Assembly: GCF_001431295.2 (NCBI RefSeq)
Contig: NZ_LKAJ02000001.1
Location: 1,550,001-1,614,000, forward strand
DNA: 64,000 nt
Direction of reading: 5' to 3'
Origin: Candidatus Berkiella aquae
Lineage (GTDB): Bacteria; Pseudomonadota; Gammaproteobacteria; Berkiellales; Berkiellaceae
Shown here: piece by piece, positions 40,073-48,377 of the stretch
Numbering within the stretch: the first letter of the stretch is position 1
How the letters are laid out: every line of letters starts with the position of its first letter
Notes under the pieces: model-generated
The model's input: the letters and a program-made list of their open reading frames with translations, nothing else
Told to the model about the DNA's origin: nothing
The model's database searches: none
Made by a program: the position numbers and the translations under genes

Positions 40073-41807
40073 TATGACATTAAAACAAAATATTGAAAAA
40101 AAATTACATGCGGCCTTTTCGCAAGTTTTTACCGAGATGGATTGGGCCGTAACCCCGATTGATATTACGCCAAGCACGCATGAGCGATTTGGTCATTATC
40201 AATGCAATAGTGCAATGAAACTGACGAAATTACTAAAAATGCCGCCAAGACAAATTGCGGAAAAAATAACGGCTGTCATTGAGCAAGATAGGTCTTTCGC
40301 CCATATTGAAATTGCGGGGCCAGGGTTTATTAATATGACCTTGTCGGCTGATTTTTTAAGCCAATATTGCCAACAAATGACACAGAAAAGGCCGGATTCT
40401 GACAAAACCGATGAGCAAGTCGTCATTGATTTTTCATCCCCCAATGTCGCTAAAGAAATGCATGTTGGGCATTTGCGCTCAACCATTATTGGGGATTCGC
40501 TGGCAAGATTATTAGAATATTTAGGTTATCCTGTATTACGTCTTAATCATATTGGTGATTGGGGCACCGCTTTTGGTATGCTCATTGCGTATATCAAGCA
40601 ATATGAGCCAGGGATTATCACCCATCAAAAAGAAGTTGATTTAACAACACTGGTGCAATTTTATAAAGCGGCAAAGAAGCAGTTTGATGAAGATGCTGAA
40701 TTTAAAAAGCAATCACAACTGGAAGTGGTTAAATTGCAGCAAGGTGAAAATGAAGCCTTAAAAGCGTGGCAAGTGATTTGCGAAATTTCACGTAAGGCTT
40801 ATCAAGAGATTTATGATTTGCTTGATATTCACCTCATTGAGCGGGGAGAATCCTATTATAATCCGCAATTAGCAGAGATTGTGGCTGATTTAGAAAGCAA
40901 AGGCTTAATTGAAATCTCTGATGGCGCAAAATGTCTCTTCTTAGAAGGATTTAATAACCGCGAAGGCGAACCATTGCCCTTTATGCTGCAAAAATCAGAT
41001 GGTGGCTTTAATTATGCGACAACCGATATGGCAGCGATACGCCATCGTATTCAAGATGAAAAAGCGAGTCGCATTATTTATGTCACCGATGCAGGGCAAG
41101 CTACTCATTTTGCGATGTTATTTGCTGCTGCGCAAAAGGCAGGTTATTTAGATCCTAGCAAGGTCAGAGTGGATCATGTGCCTTTTGGCTTAGTCTTAGG
41201 GCCTGACGGTAAAAAATTCAAAACACGTTCCGGTGAAACAGAGCGTTTAATTGATTTATTAACGGCGGCAGTCTCTAAAGCCGAAGAAATTTTACAAGCG
41301 CGTAATCAAGAAGCGAAAGAAAGTTATAGTAGCGATGAGATTAAGCAAATTGCTAAAGTATTAGGCATTAATGCGGTTAAATATTCCGATTTGGTTTGTA
41401 ATAGAACGCATGATTACACCTTTAGTTACGATCGCATGCTTCGTTTTGAAGGAAATACCGCAGCTTTTTTAATGTATTCCTTTGTGCGTATTCAAGGCAT
41501 TAAGCGCAAAATTCAAGGTGAAGTCAGCAAAGAAAGTATTTATCTGGTTCACCCCAGTGAAATCAATTTAGGCTTACATTTAGCCCAATTTGACGAAATT
41601 TTGTTGTCGATTGCGGATGATTTATTAATGAATCGTTTGTGCGAATATTTATATCAATTAGCCGAGAAATTTAATGCTTTCTTCAGGGATTGCCGTGTCG
41701 AAGGGGTGCCAGAGCAAAATCAACGTTTGGCATTATGTGAATTAACGGCGCACGTTTTAAAGACAGGCTTAACCATTTTGGGGCTACAGACAGTTACAAG
41801 GATGTAA
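40062..41807 (+). CDS. argS: Arginyl-tRNA synthetase
   Basis: Class I synthetase. N-terminal tRNA-binding Add-1 domain, HIGH motif as HVGH (KEMHVGHLRSTIIGDS), KMSK counterpart KFKTRSGE, and the C-terminal DALR anticodon-binding domain ending VTRM. 581 residues, close to E. coli (577). The ATG at 40062 overlaps the dipeptidase gene; Met5 at 40074 is equally possible. Confidence 0.95.
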   Translation: MNLNMTLKQNIEKKLHAAFSQVFTEMDWAVTPIDITPSTHERFGHYQCNSAMKLTKLLKMPPRQIAEKITAVIEQDRSFAHIEIAGPGFINMTLSADFLSQYCQQMTQKRPDSDKTDEQVVIDFSSPNVAKEMHVGHLRSTIIGDSLARLLEYLGYPVLRLNHIGDWGTAFGMLIAYIKQYEPGIITHQKEVDLTTLVQFYKAAKKQFDEDAEFKKQSQLEVVKLQQGENEALKAWQVICEISRKAYQEIYDLLDIHLIERGESYYNPQLAEIVADLESKGLIEISDGAKCLFLEGFNNREGEPLPFMLQKSDGGFNYATTDMAAIRHRIQDEKASRIIYVTDAGQATHFAMLFAAAQKAGYLDPSKVRVDHVPFGLVLGPDGKKFKTRSGETERLIDLLTAAVSKAEEILQARNQEAKESYSSDEIKQIAKVLGINAVKYSDLVCNRTHDYTFSYDRMLRFEGNTAAFLMYSFVRIQGIKRKIQGEVSKESIYLVHPSEINLGLHLAQFDEILLSIADDLLMNRLCEYLYQLAEKFNAFFRDCRVEGVPEQNQRLALCELTAHVLKTGLTILGLQTVTRM

Positions 41808-41829
41808 GCACTATTGTGAGGGGCTTTAG

Positions 41830-42048
41830 AGATAAAATCCCCCGCTCGCTGCCGTCCTCGTCCGTCTACGCTAAAAGCTTCGCCGGACTACGCCGGACAA
41901 GTGCGAGCTGTCCCCTTTTATTCAAAGGGGGCTATCTATCCTTCATCTAGTTCAAAGTATGCAACCCTATATCAGATGTACTATTTGACGCCCCCTTTGA
42001 ATAAAAGGGGGCAGCTTGGTGCGGCGCACCGAGCGGGGGATTTTTATC
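41830..42048. mobile_element. MITE-like element with terminal inverted repeats
   Basis: GATAAAATCCCCCGCTCG (41830-41847) and CGAGCGGGGGATTTTTATC (42030-42048) are inverted copies with one extra base, bounding ~219 bases without a gene. Inside are two inverted copies of CCCCTTTTATTCAAAGGGGGC (41912-41932 and 41990-42012) and the palindrome GGTGC-GGC-GCACC. No target-site duplication is clear. Short open frames here are not supported. Confidence 0.55.
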
Positions 42049-42107
42049 TTAATTCATTAACGAATGACAAAAAAGGTAAGAAGCCGCTTGCCATCCTAGT
42101 GTTTCAC

Positions 42108-43391
42108 TTACCCGTGTATCAACCTCATTGGCAGTGCCTGCTCATCATGAATAAGCTGATTTGCACGCTGAATAAGTTCAACACACCTAGGTGAGTCTGG
42201 TCTTTTGATGTCTTTAAAGCTATCAAGTTGTTCTGGCGTATCTTTAAATAATCGATACAATTGATATTTATAGAGACCGCATAGCGTCGTCAAATTGGAA
42301 TGATAAGTATTTTGCTCAGCGGCAATCATTCTTTCAACGTTATGTAAATAAGCATAGAGTAAATTAGCTTTTTCCGAGCTTTGCATTTCCCAGTTATGAC
42401 GCATTTTTTCAAATAAATCCTGTATTCTAGTGAGTTCATTTAAACGACGTTCATATTTGGCAGAGATTTTTTTGCCAGTCGCTTTTAAAAAACGCGTTGC
42501 TAAACTGCTATCCCGTTTTAGGCGTTGATACTGATCCTGAACATTATCATCTAAAAATTCGATATGAGGTTCAACCGCGCTTACTGAACAAGATTCAGAA
42601 CTGCTTGATTCGCTTGATTGTGATTGGAATTCCGCGTCATCTAACGCGTCTAATCGATGAAGCATCATTGTTGTCGCCAGTTCGCCATATTTTCTTTTCA
42701 TTACTTCACTGGCGTTTTTTGAGACATTTTGTACGTACTTCCATCTTGGATCACACATCCAAAGTTCATTGGTTGCTTGATCGCGAAACGTAGCCCAGGC
42801 ATGAGCACCTGTCACTTTCCCCGTATCATCAAATAAGGATGTTCGGTATTGTCTAACAATACCTGGAGGTAAAATATTTTGTCTAACAAGTTCGCCTAGA
42901 ATGCTTGCTGCTAAAGGCGCTTTATGTCGACATACTAATAGTTTACGAGTAATTAACTCATCAATTGAAATAACAGGGGATTCACTATCTGAGGTTTCTA
43001 ATTTTTTTTTACAAATCAATTGATTGACTTGTTCATTCAGTTGAGATTCAACGTCTTTATCAGTTTTGCCAGGTTGTTGGGTTAATTGATTTAAAATATC
43101 ATTCACTGTCGCGAGAATAGTGGGAATATCATGAGTATGGGGGCGACATTTAAAAATAGCAAAGCTTTTAATATTTTGAATAATGATACTATCTTCATCA
43201 AAGAGTAAATGTTCACGCTTATGGGATGAGCCCAGAGATATCCATTGCTGATTAGGATGATTTGCCCAATTGATGTTGGAATTCGTTTTGTACCACTCTT
43301 TATCATTGTATTGATAGGTTGGTGCACTGCCATGTTTATTATCGGATATAAAGGAGCGCGAAAGATGTGGTGATGAAAATAGTGCTAGCAT
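42108..43391 (-). CDS. Transglutaminase-fold cysteine enzyme-like protein, paralog A
   Basis: 427 residues, no signal peptide. A transglutaminase-like core is visible: Cys154 in LVCRHKAPLAASILGELV, His197 in GAHAWATFRD and Asp214 in LWMCDPRWKYV, the Cys-His-Asp order and spacing of the family. Before it stands a conserved module (SDNKHG, WISLGSSHKREHLLFDED). After it a long helical region (~250-420) follows. The gene at 43638 is a tandem paralog. The family includes host-acting transglutaminases and proteases of pathogens; substrate unknown. Confidence 0.6.
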   Translation of the reverse strand: MLALFSSPHLSRSFISDNKHGSAPTYQYNDKEWYKTNSNINWANHPNQQWISLGSSHKREHLLFDEDSIIIQNIKSFAIFKCRPHTHDIPTILATVNDILNQLTQQPGKTDKDVESQLNEQVNQLICKKKLETSDSESPVISIDELITRKLLVCRHKAPLAASILGELVRQNILPPGIVRQYRTSLFDDTGKVTGAHAWATFRDQATNELWMCDPRWKYVQNVSKNASEVMKRKYGELATTMMLHRLDALDDAEFQSQSSESSSSESCSVSAVEPHIEFLDDNVQDQYQRLKRDSSLATRFLKATGKKISAKYERRLNELTRIQDLFEKMRHNWEMQSSEKANLLYAYLHNVERMIAAEQNTYHSNLTTLCGLYKYQLYRLFKDTPEQLDSFKDIKRPDSPRCVELIQRANQLIHDEQALPMRLIHG

Positions 43392-43637
43392 ACGTCATTT
43401 CCCCTTTAATCATACTCAATATACGTTATTGTGATTAATTATAAGAATGTTTTATATAAGGAAAAGGCTTATTTAAAAAATATTAAAATCATAAGTTTTT
43501 GATGAATAATAAAATAATTCTTGTATGGCGCGATGAATGGCCCGATAGACGTCGCTTGTATTTGCAGGTGAACCTCATTCGGGTGACCTATCCTGCGCCC
43601 CTACGGCGCTTGAGGTGCGGGGTAAATGGCTGGTGTT
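43392..43637. repeat. Intergenic region with a dispersed GC-rich repeat
   Basis: 246 bases. CCTGCGCCCCTACGGCGCTTG near 43590-43615 also occurs, with small changes and inverted, near 19480-19510. The rest is AT-rich leader of the paralog A gene. Confidence 0.6.
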
Positions 43638-44963
43638 TTACGCCATAGAGACCTCACCACCAAAACGCATATTGTTTATATCGATGAGTTTACCGCTAAT
43701 CATATCATTTGCTTGTTGATTGTATTCTAAACGTGTTGCAATATTAAGTTCTATTTCTGTAAATAGACCGATATCTCCTATCTCAAGTGAAAATGAACAT
43801 AATTCATTGATATAGTAATTACAAAGTTCTGCCAAAGAAGAGTAGAAAGTATTATTTTCATCAGCAATATTCATACGAATCGTTTGTAAATAAGCATATA
43901 AAATTTTGGCTTTTTCACTGTTTGGTAATTCGGTATTATTGCTTAATTTTTTAAAGAGGTCGCTCATTCTAATCAGTTGATGAAAACGCGTCTCTGCCTT
44001 GGAGGAGCATTTTTTACCGATGTGTTTAAAGAAACGGGTTGTGCGATTATTGCCAGCCTCTATTTGTCGATATTCTAAATGTACATTATCTTGCAGAAAT
44101 GAGATTGGTGGCTCAGATCTACGTAAAGGGCTTGGAGCAGGGATGCTCATGAGATTGAAGTGGGCAACAAGCCTGGGAAAGTATCCCATAAAATGATCAT
44201 TTGGCTTTTTATCTTCTGTTACATCTAACTGATTCAAGCGTTGCATCATTCTTTCAATTACGAATCTGCCATAAAATCTTTCTTCTACATCGGCTTGATG
44301 GGTGGTAACGTTTTCGACGTAACGAGCTCTTGGATCACAGATCCAAAGGTCATTGGTTTTTTGATCACGAAAAACAGCCCAGGTATGTGCGCCAATGGCT
44401 TTACCTGCATCATTAACGAGGGTTGAACGATATTGTCTAACAATACCGGGTGGTAAAATTTGTCGTTTGACAAGTTCACCAAGAATGCTGGCAACTAAAA
44501 GCGCTTTATGTCGGCATACCAGGAGTTTATTTCGGATTAACTCATCCATGGTTATGATGATGGGTTCACCTGTGGGCGTATTTTGCTTTAAGATATAATC
44601 ACGTAATTTATTATCAAGTTCTGCTTCAACTTCACGGACTGTTTTATTAGGCTCTGTGGTTAATTCATTCACAACCGCATTAACTATAGAGAGAATTGCT
44701 GGAATATCATGGGTAAGTGACGACCGACATTTTAAAACGGCATAGTCTTTAATATCTTGGATCAGTTCACTGTTTTCATCAAAGAGCAGATGTTCGCGCT
44801 TATGTGATGAGCCTGCAGATATCCATTGTCGATTATCCTGAGTTGCCCAATCAATGGTTGAGTTAACTTTTAGCCATTCTTTAGAACCATAGTGGATGGC
44901 AGCAACGTTACCATGATGATTGTCTGATAAAAATGTTCTTGAAAAAATGGGCGATAGCAGCAT
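43638..44963 (-). CDS. Transglutaminase-fold cysteine enzyme-like protein, paralog B
   Basis: 441 residues, the same plan as the gene at 42108: SDNHHG, WISAGSSHKREHLLFDEN, then Cys150 (LLVCRHKALLVASILGELV), His193 (GAHTWAVFRD), Asp210 (LWICDPRARYVENV). All three catalytic residues are kept in both copies, so neither is obviously decayed. The C-terminal helical part has diverged most. The pair arose by tandem duplication; probable secreted effectors, by context. Confidence 0.6.
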   Translation of the reverse strand: MLLSPIFSRTFLSDNHHGNVAAIHYGSKEWLKVNSTIDWATQDNRQWISAGSSHKREHLLFDENSELIQDIKDYAVLKCRSSLTHDIPAILSIVNAVVNELTTEPNKTVREVEAELDNKLRDYILKQNTPTGEPIIITMDELIRNKLLVCRHKALLVASILGELVKRQILPPGIVRQYRSTLVNDAGKAIGAHTWAVFRDQKTNDLWICDPRARYVENVTTHQADVEERFYGRFVIERMMQRLNQLDVTEDKKPNDHFMGYFPRLVAHFNLMSIPAPSPLRRSEPPISFLQDNVHLEYRQIEAGNNRTTRFFKHIGKKCSSKAETRFHQLIRMSDLFKKLSNNTELPNSEKAKILYAYLQTIRMNIADENNTFYSSLAELCNYYINELCSFSLEIGDIGLFTEIELNIATRLEYNQQANDMISGKLIDINNMRFGGEVSMA

Positions 44964-45121
44964 GATTTGATAATTTTCCTAAATGTTCCAATTATAATTA
45001 AGCTAGTATGATAAATTGTTCGAACATTTAGTATCAGAAAAAGGCTTATTTTTAGAGGAATTTATTATAACACATTGATAAATAATATGATTTATGCAAA
45101 CGGCCAGATAAGGTGCTGTAG

Positions 45122-45154
45122 CAAAAAGAGAGGATGCTCACTCAGAGCATCCTC
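45122..45154 (-). terminator. Rho-independent terminator of the C48 protease-like gene
   Basis: GAGGATGCTC (45130-45139) and GAGCATCCTC (45145-45154) form a perfect 10-bp stem with a five-base loop; on the minus strand TCTCTTTTTG follows. Located seven bases after the stop at 45161. Confidence 0.9.
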
Positions 45155-45160
45155 GGTGTT

Positions 45161-46657
45161 TTATCTACACTGCTTTTTGACAGGTCGAGATGGCATTGAA
45201 TCAGAGCTCTCTTCTTCTGAATCGTTATCAATGATAATAACAGGGCATTCTGCTTTATTACTGCGCGCTCTTTTTTTATCGTCTGTTTTCTTCTTTTGTG
45301 TACTAGATGATAATCCTTCATCTATTTTGTCGTCACTTGATTTTTGTTCCCAGCCATATTCTTCAGAACTATCTTGCTTATCCTTCTTCTTCTTTAAATC
45401 AAAGAAAAGAGCCGAAGGCGCGCTCCACTGTCGATGTGCAATGGACGTTTTGGGATGGTAAGTTGTATGTTCTGGTAAATCGCCTAACAAATCGAATAGG
45501 GGAGTCGATGCCTTCTTTTGAACAGGTTTATGGATCCCTAGTATTGATGTAGCTGTTGAGTAGAACCCATTAAAGAAGCTTTCTAATAGTGAAGGTGTCG
45601 CTGCTTTTTTGCTGGCTTCTTCTCTTTGCTGGTGTTCGGTTTGGATCATTTTTGCTAATTTGTGATCTAATTCAATATTACAGCCGGATAATCTCAACAT
45701 TTCGGCGACTTGATTGCGAAAGTAATTAAATAATGCATGATACTCTTGCGTGTTAAGATTAGGTAATAAACGTTCTGATCGTTGGGTGTTGATATTGATT
45801 AAATCTATCGCTTTGAAACTAGCAAAAATACCACAATTATATCCATCTTTTTGCTCATGTTTAGAAACGCATTCATAAGTGACATCGGCAAAATGATTTT
45901 CAAAAAAGTTGATTAATTGTTGCTTTAAATAATCTTGTAGATCATGGCCCATCGAATCATAATATTTTATGTGGGCAGTATCTTCTGCAGTACAGTCAAC
46001 GATCGCAACGGTATAATGTACCCCATCGATTCGCAAGGGAATGATAAATTGCGAGCAATTCTTAAAAGCCATATCTTGTTGATTCATATTACCCAAAAAG
46101 GCAAGCGGTGAGGCGGCGATACTTTCTAAATACCATTCTAACATGACTTCATCGGTTGTTCCCTGATGGTCTAAAATATCTCCTGCCACTCGTATCGCTT
46201 CTTGATCTTGCCAAGTGCGATGTACTTCTTCAGTATTGCGTTTTTCCCATAATTCAGGAAAATCTAAACAATCGCTTAACTCAATTAAAGGCGTGGTATC
46301 TTTGACAAGATATTGGTAATCAGGATGGTTCAACATTTTTTTGATTAATTGATCTTGTGCTAATCGATAGAAAGCATCTTGATTGAAGACGGGAAAAATA
46401 CCAATCTGATTAGCAAAATGAGGTCTTTGGCCAATCAGATAGCGCAGCATGCCATTAACATGTTCTGCTTCAAATTGTGAATCGGCTTCAATGATAGCAA
46501 GTGCTGAATCACCTGGGTTAGAGCCTTGTACGGTATGGAAATAAGACTGATGCTGCTCAATCAGATATTGTAGATAAGCTTGGGTTATTTCTTCTTTTGA
46601 AATCGTCACCGAAGGGGTGAAATCTTCTGATATTGAAGATGAACTTCCTGAGAGCAT
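45161..46657 (-). CDS. C48/Ulp1-type SUMO protease-like effector with SIM and nuclear signal
   Basis: 498 residues from the Met at 46657, which follows AAGGG; an ATG 13 codons upstream lies inside a terminator. The catalytic core matches Ulp1/SENP peptidases: His214 (GVHYTVAIVD), Asp234 (IKYYDSMG), Gln269 and Cys275 (EQKDGYNCGIFA), with the Q-x5-C spacing of the family. The C-terminal ~100 residues are low complexity and end with a basic KKKTDDKKRARS cluster, then PVIIIDNDSEEES, a SUMO-interaction-like motif (hydrophobic run followed by acids). Likely a secreted deubiquitinase/deSUMOylase acting in the host nucleus (inference). Confidence 0.75.
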   Translation of the reverse strand: MLSGSSSSISEDFTPSVTISKEEITQAYLQYLIEQHQSYFHTVQGSNPGDSALAIIEADSQFEAEHVNGMLRYLIGQRPHFANQIGIFPVFNQDAFYRLAQDQLIKKMLNHPDYQYLVKDTTPLIELSDCLDFPELWEKRNTEEVHRTWQDQEAIRVAGDILDHQGTTDEVMLEWYLESIAASPLAFLGNMNQQDMAFKNCSQFIIPLRIDGVHYTVAIVDCTAEDTAHIKYYDSMGHDLQDYLKQQLINFFENHFADVTYECVSKHEQKDGYNCGIFASFKAIDLININTQRSERLLPNLNTQEYHALFNYFRNQVAEMLRLSGCNIELDHKLAKMIQTEHQQREEASKKAATPSLLESFFNGFYSTATSILGIHKPVQKKASTPLFDLLGDLPEHTTYHPKTSIAHRQWSAPSALFFDLKKKKDKQDSSEEYGWEQKSSDDKIDEGLSSSTQKKKTDDKKRARSNKAECPVIIIDNDSEEESSDSMPSRPVKKQCR

Positions 46658-46679
46658 GATATAACCCTTATAAAATGAG

Positions 46680-46707
46680 AAAAGCCAATCACTCATGATT
46701 GGCTTTT
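46680..46707. terminator. Bidirectional-looking terminator
   Basis: AAAAGCCAATCA (46680-46691), loop CTCA, TGATTGGCTTTT (46696-46707) with T-runs on both strands. It ends the minus-strand gene at 46720-47316 and separates it from the C48 gene. Confidence 0.9.
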
Positions 46708-46719
46708 TTTAAAAACGAC

Positions 46720-47316
46720 TTAAGCTAAACGTGCGGTTGCTTTGTTATAAATGGTTTCCAGTCCTATTTGTGAGATGCCATTTGTGAGGCCATAAGCCAC
46801 ATAACCGCCATAAGGTGCGCATGTAGGCAGTAATGCGTCAGTACTTTCTTGAGCAAGGGTGCTAAGGGCATGGCTACCTGCGCCACATAAAATGGTTTTA
46901 GCGAAGCTTGGAGATTGAACATTGGTTGTACTGCTAAGGCGCATGGCTCTTGGCGCTATATAAGTTAATGCTTTTGCGCCAGGTGTTGGATTTAGGTAAT
47001 TCAAGGTTTTAAATGCCACATTAGCGCCTTGTTCTACCGCAAGGCCTTTACCAAAGCGTTTGATGTCTTGGGGTAGTTCGTTAAGCCTCTCAAGCGGATT
47101 TTGGTTAAAATGCATTGCATTCCCATTAGGATCGATAGGATCGATTTCATTATCTAAGAGCGGTTTGACCGCCTTTTTTGAAAGGGTAGAAACAGCTTGT
47201 TTGGTAAAAATCTCTTTTGCTTTATTGGTTACCCAGTTAATTGTGGGATTAATGATGTAATTAGTTGTGGCGGATTGAACCGGTGCGATAAGGTAATCGT
47301 TAAAAAATGACATCAT
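46720..47316 (-). CDS. Protein of unknown function
   Basis: 198 residues from ATG at 47316 (a second ATG follows at once; GGGGC upstream is a weak ribosome-binding site). No signal peptide. Small hydrophobic/Ala-Gly stretches (FAKTILCGAGSHALSTLAQ; CAPYGGYVAYGLTNGISQIG) could insert into membranes. No family recognised. It stands in its own transcription unit inside the effector-like array. Confidence 0.5.
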   Translation of the reverse strand: MMSFFNDYLIAPVQSATTNYIINPTINWVTNKAKEIFTKQAVSTLSKKAVKPLLDNEIDPIDPNGNAMHFNQNPLERLNELPQDIKRFGKGLAVEQGANVAFKTLNYLNPTPGAKALTYIAPRAMRLSSTTNVQSPSFAKTILCGAGSHALSTLAQESTDALLPTCAPYGGYVAYGLTNGISQIGLETIYNKATARLA

Positions 47317-47442
47317 GAAATAAAGCCCCAAAAATGTTCGATATTTGTATGTTGGTTATATTACCAAATATTGAGGTATTAGTGTGTGTGTGCTCAGATG
47401 CTACTGACTACCGCTTATCGTTATTTAGGTGTGCTATCACGT

Positions 47443-48312
47443 TTATTTGAATGAATAACGCTGATGCACGGTTGGATGAGAGGAGCACAATTCGAGCAGT
47501 TTATGGGTTAGACTTTCGGAAATGGTTTCAGGATGCGTGTAACTGTTGATTAGATGGGTTTTTACTTTCGTAAAGAAAAATTCATTATCTGCTTTTGCAC
47601 GGGCATCAAGAGAAACATGGTTGATTTTAGCCACCACCTCTTTTAGCGCTTGGGTTTTTTCTGGATTAATCTTATTGGTTTGCGCATCTGCGATGGCAAA
47701 ACGATCGGCTCTGAGTTCTCGATAACGAATGCAGGCTTGTCGAATAAGCGTGACTGACGTCCCTAAAATCAAGGTAGTAATAAGATTGTTGGGAATAGCC
47801 AGCAAAGAGAGCCCTACCGATGCGTAATAAAGCCTATCAATATAGCTTTTTGCTTTAGAATCTTTAAAATGTAAATGCGCTATTTCATGCTCTAATAAAA
47901 TCGATAAATCCTGATTAGTTAAGCTTTGAATATCCCCGTAAATTACGATGAACTGTTGATTATTTTTATCAATATTGGCAACGACATCAACAGGTGTGCC
48001 TGGTTTATGCCTAAGGATAATATGATTGATTTTACTTAAGTTTCTTTCTTCGCAGATCTTCGAAACCAGTTGATTGATACGCACATATTCTGGTGATTCC
48101 TGCTCACTTTTTTGCTGATAGGTGCCTGCATTTCTTGGCATCAGAAGGCAAGCTGAAGTCGCCGCTGCGCTAAGTACTAAATAATAATAGGGTAACCCTA
48201 AAAATGCGGGGGTTGAGAGAGTGGACAAGCCTAATAGATAATCCCAATATGAAAAGCGTTTTAACACTTTACCAATCTGCTTCGATGCTTGTTGTGCTTT
48301 CGCTTTGATCAT
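47443..48312 (-). CDS. M48-family metallopeptidase (HtpX/Oma1-like)
   Basis: 289 residues. Zinc site HEIAH (LLEHEIAHLHFKD) and downstream ligand Glu in RYRELRADRFAIADA; terminal SSHPTVHQRYSF also fits the family. Two hydrophobic segments before the core (LPYYYLVLSAAATSACLLM) and two after (VGLSLLAIPNNLITTLILGTS region) suggest an integral inner-membrane protein. It may degrade damaged membrane proteins. The gene is 65 bases after the amine oxidase gene. Confidence 0.85.
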   Translation of the reverse strand: MIKAKAQQASKQIGKVLKRFSYWDYLLGLSTLSTPAFLGLPYYYLVLSAAATSACLLMPRNAGTYQQKSEQESPEYVRINQLVSKICEERNLSKINHIILRHKPGTPVDVVANIDKNNQQFIVIYGDIQSLTNQDLSILLEHEIAHLHFKDSKAKSYIDRLYYASVGLSLLAIPNNLITTLILGTSVTLIRQACIRYRELRADRFAIADAQTNKINPEKTQALKEVVAKINHVSLDARAKADNEFFFTKVKTHLINSYTHPETISESLTHKLLELCSSHPTVHQRYSFK

Positions 48313-48377
48313 ATCTATCTACACGGATGAATAGTTTTAAAGGGATGAGTATAGGGATGAAAATCGCCAATGTAAAG

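Noticed and set aside
41901-42194. Open frame of 97 codons after argS
   Set aside because: It lies in the MITE-like palindromic DNA and runs antisense into the next gene; product has no domain or proper start context.
43103-43333. Second minus-strand frame within paralog A
   Set aside because: A shifted shadow of the transglutaminase-like gene, whose conserved motifs are in the other frame.
46658-46696. Upstream ATG start for the C48 protease-like gene
   Set aside because: It lies inside the hairpin of the terminator at 46680-46707; the ATG at 46657 has a proper ribosome-binding site.
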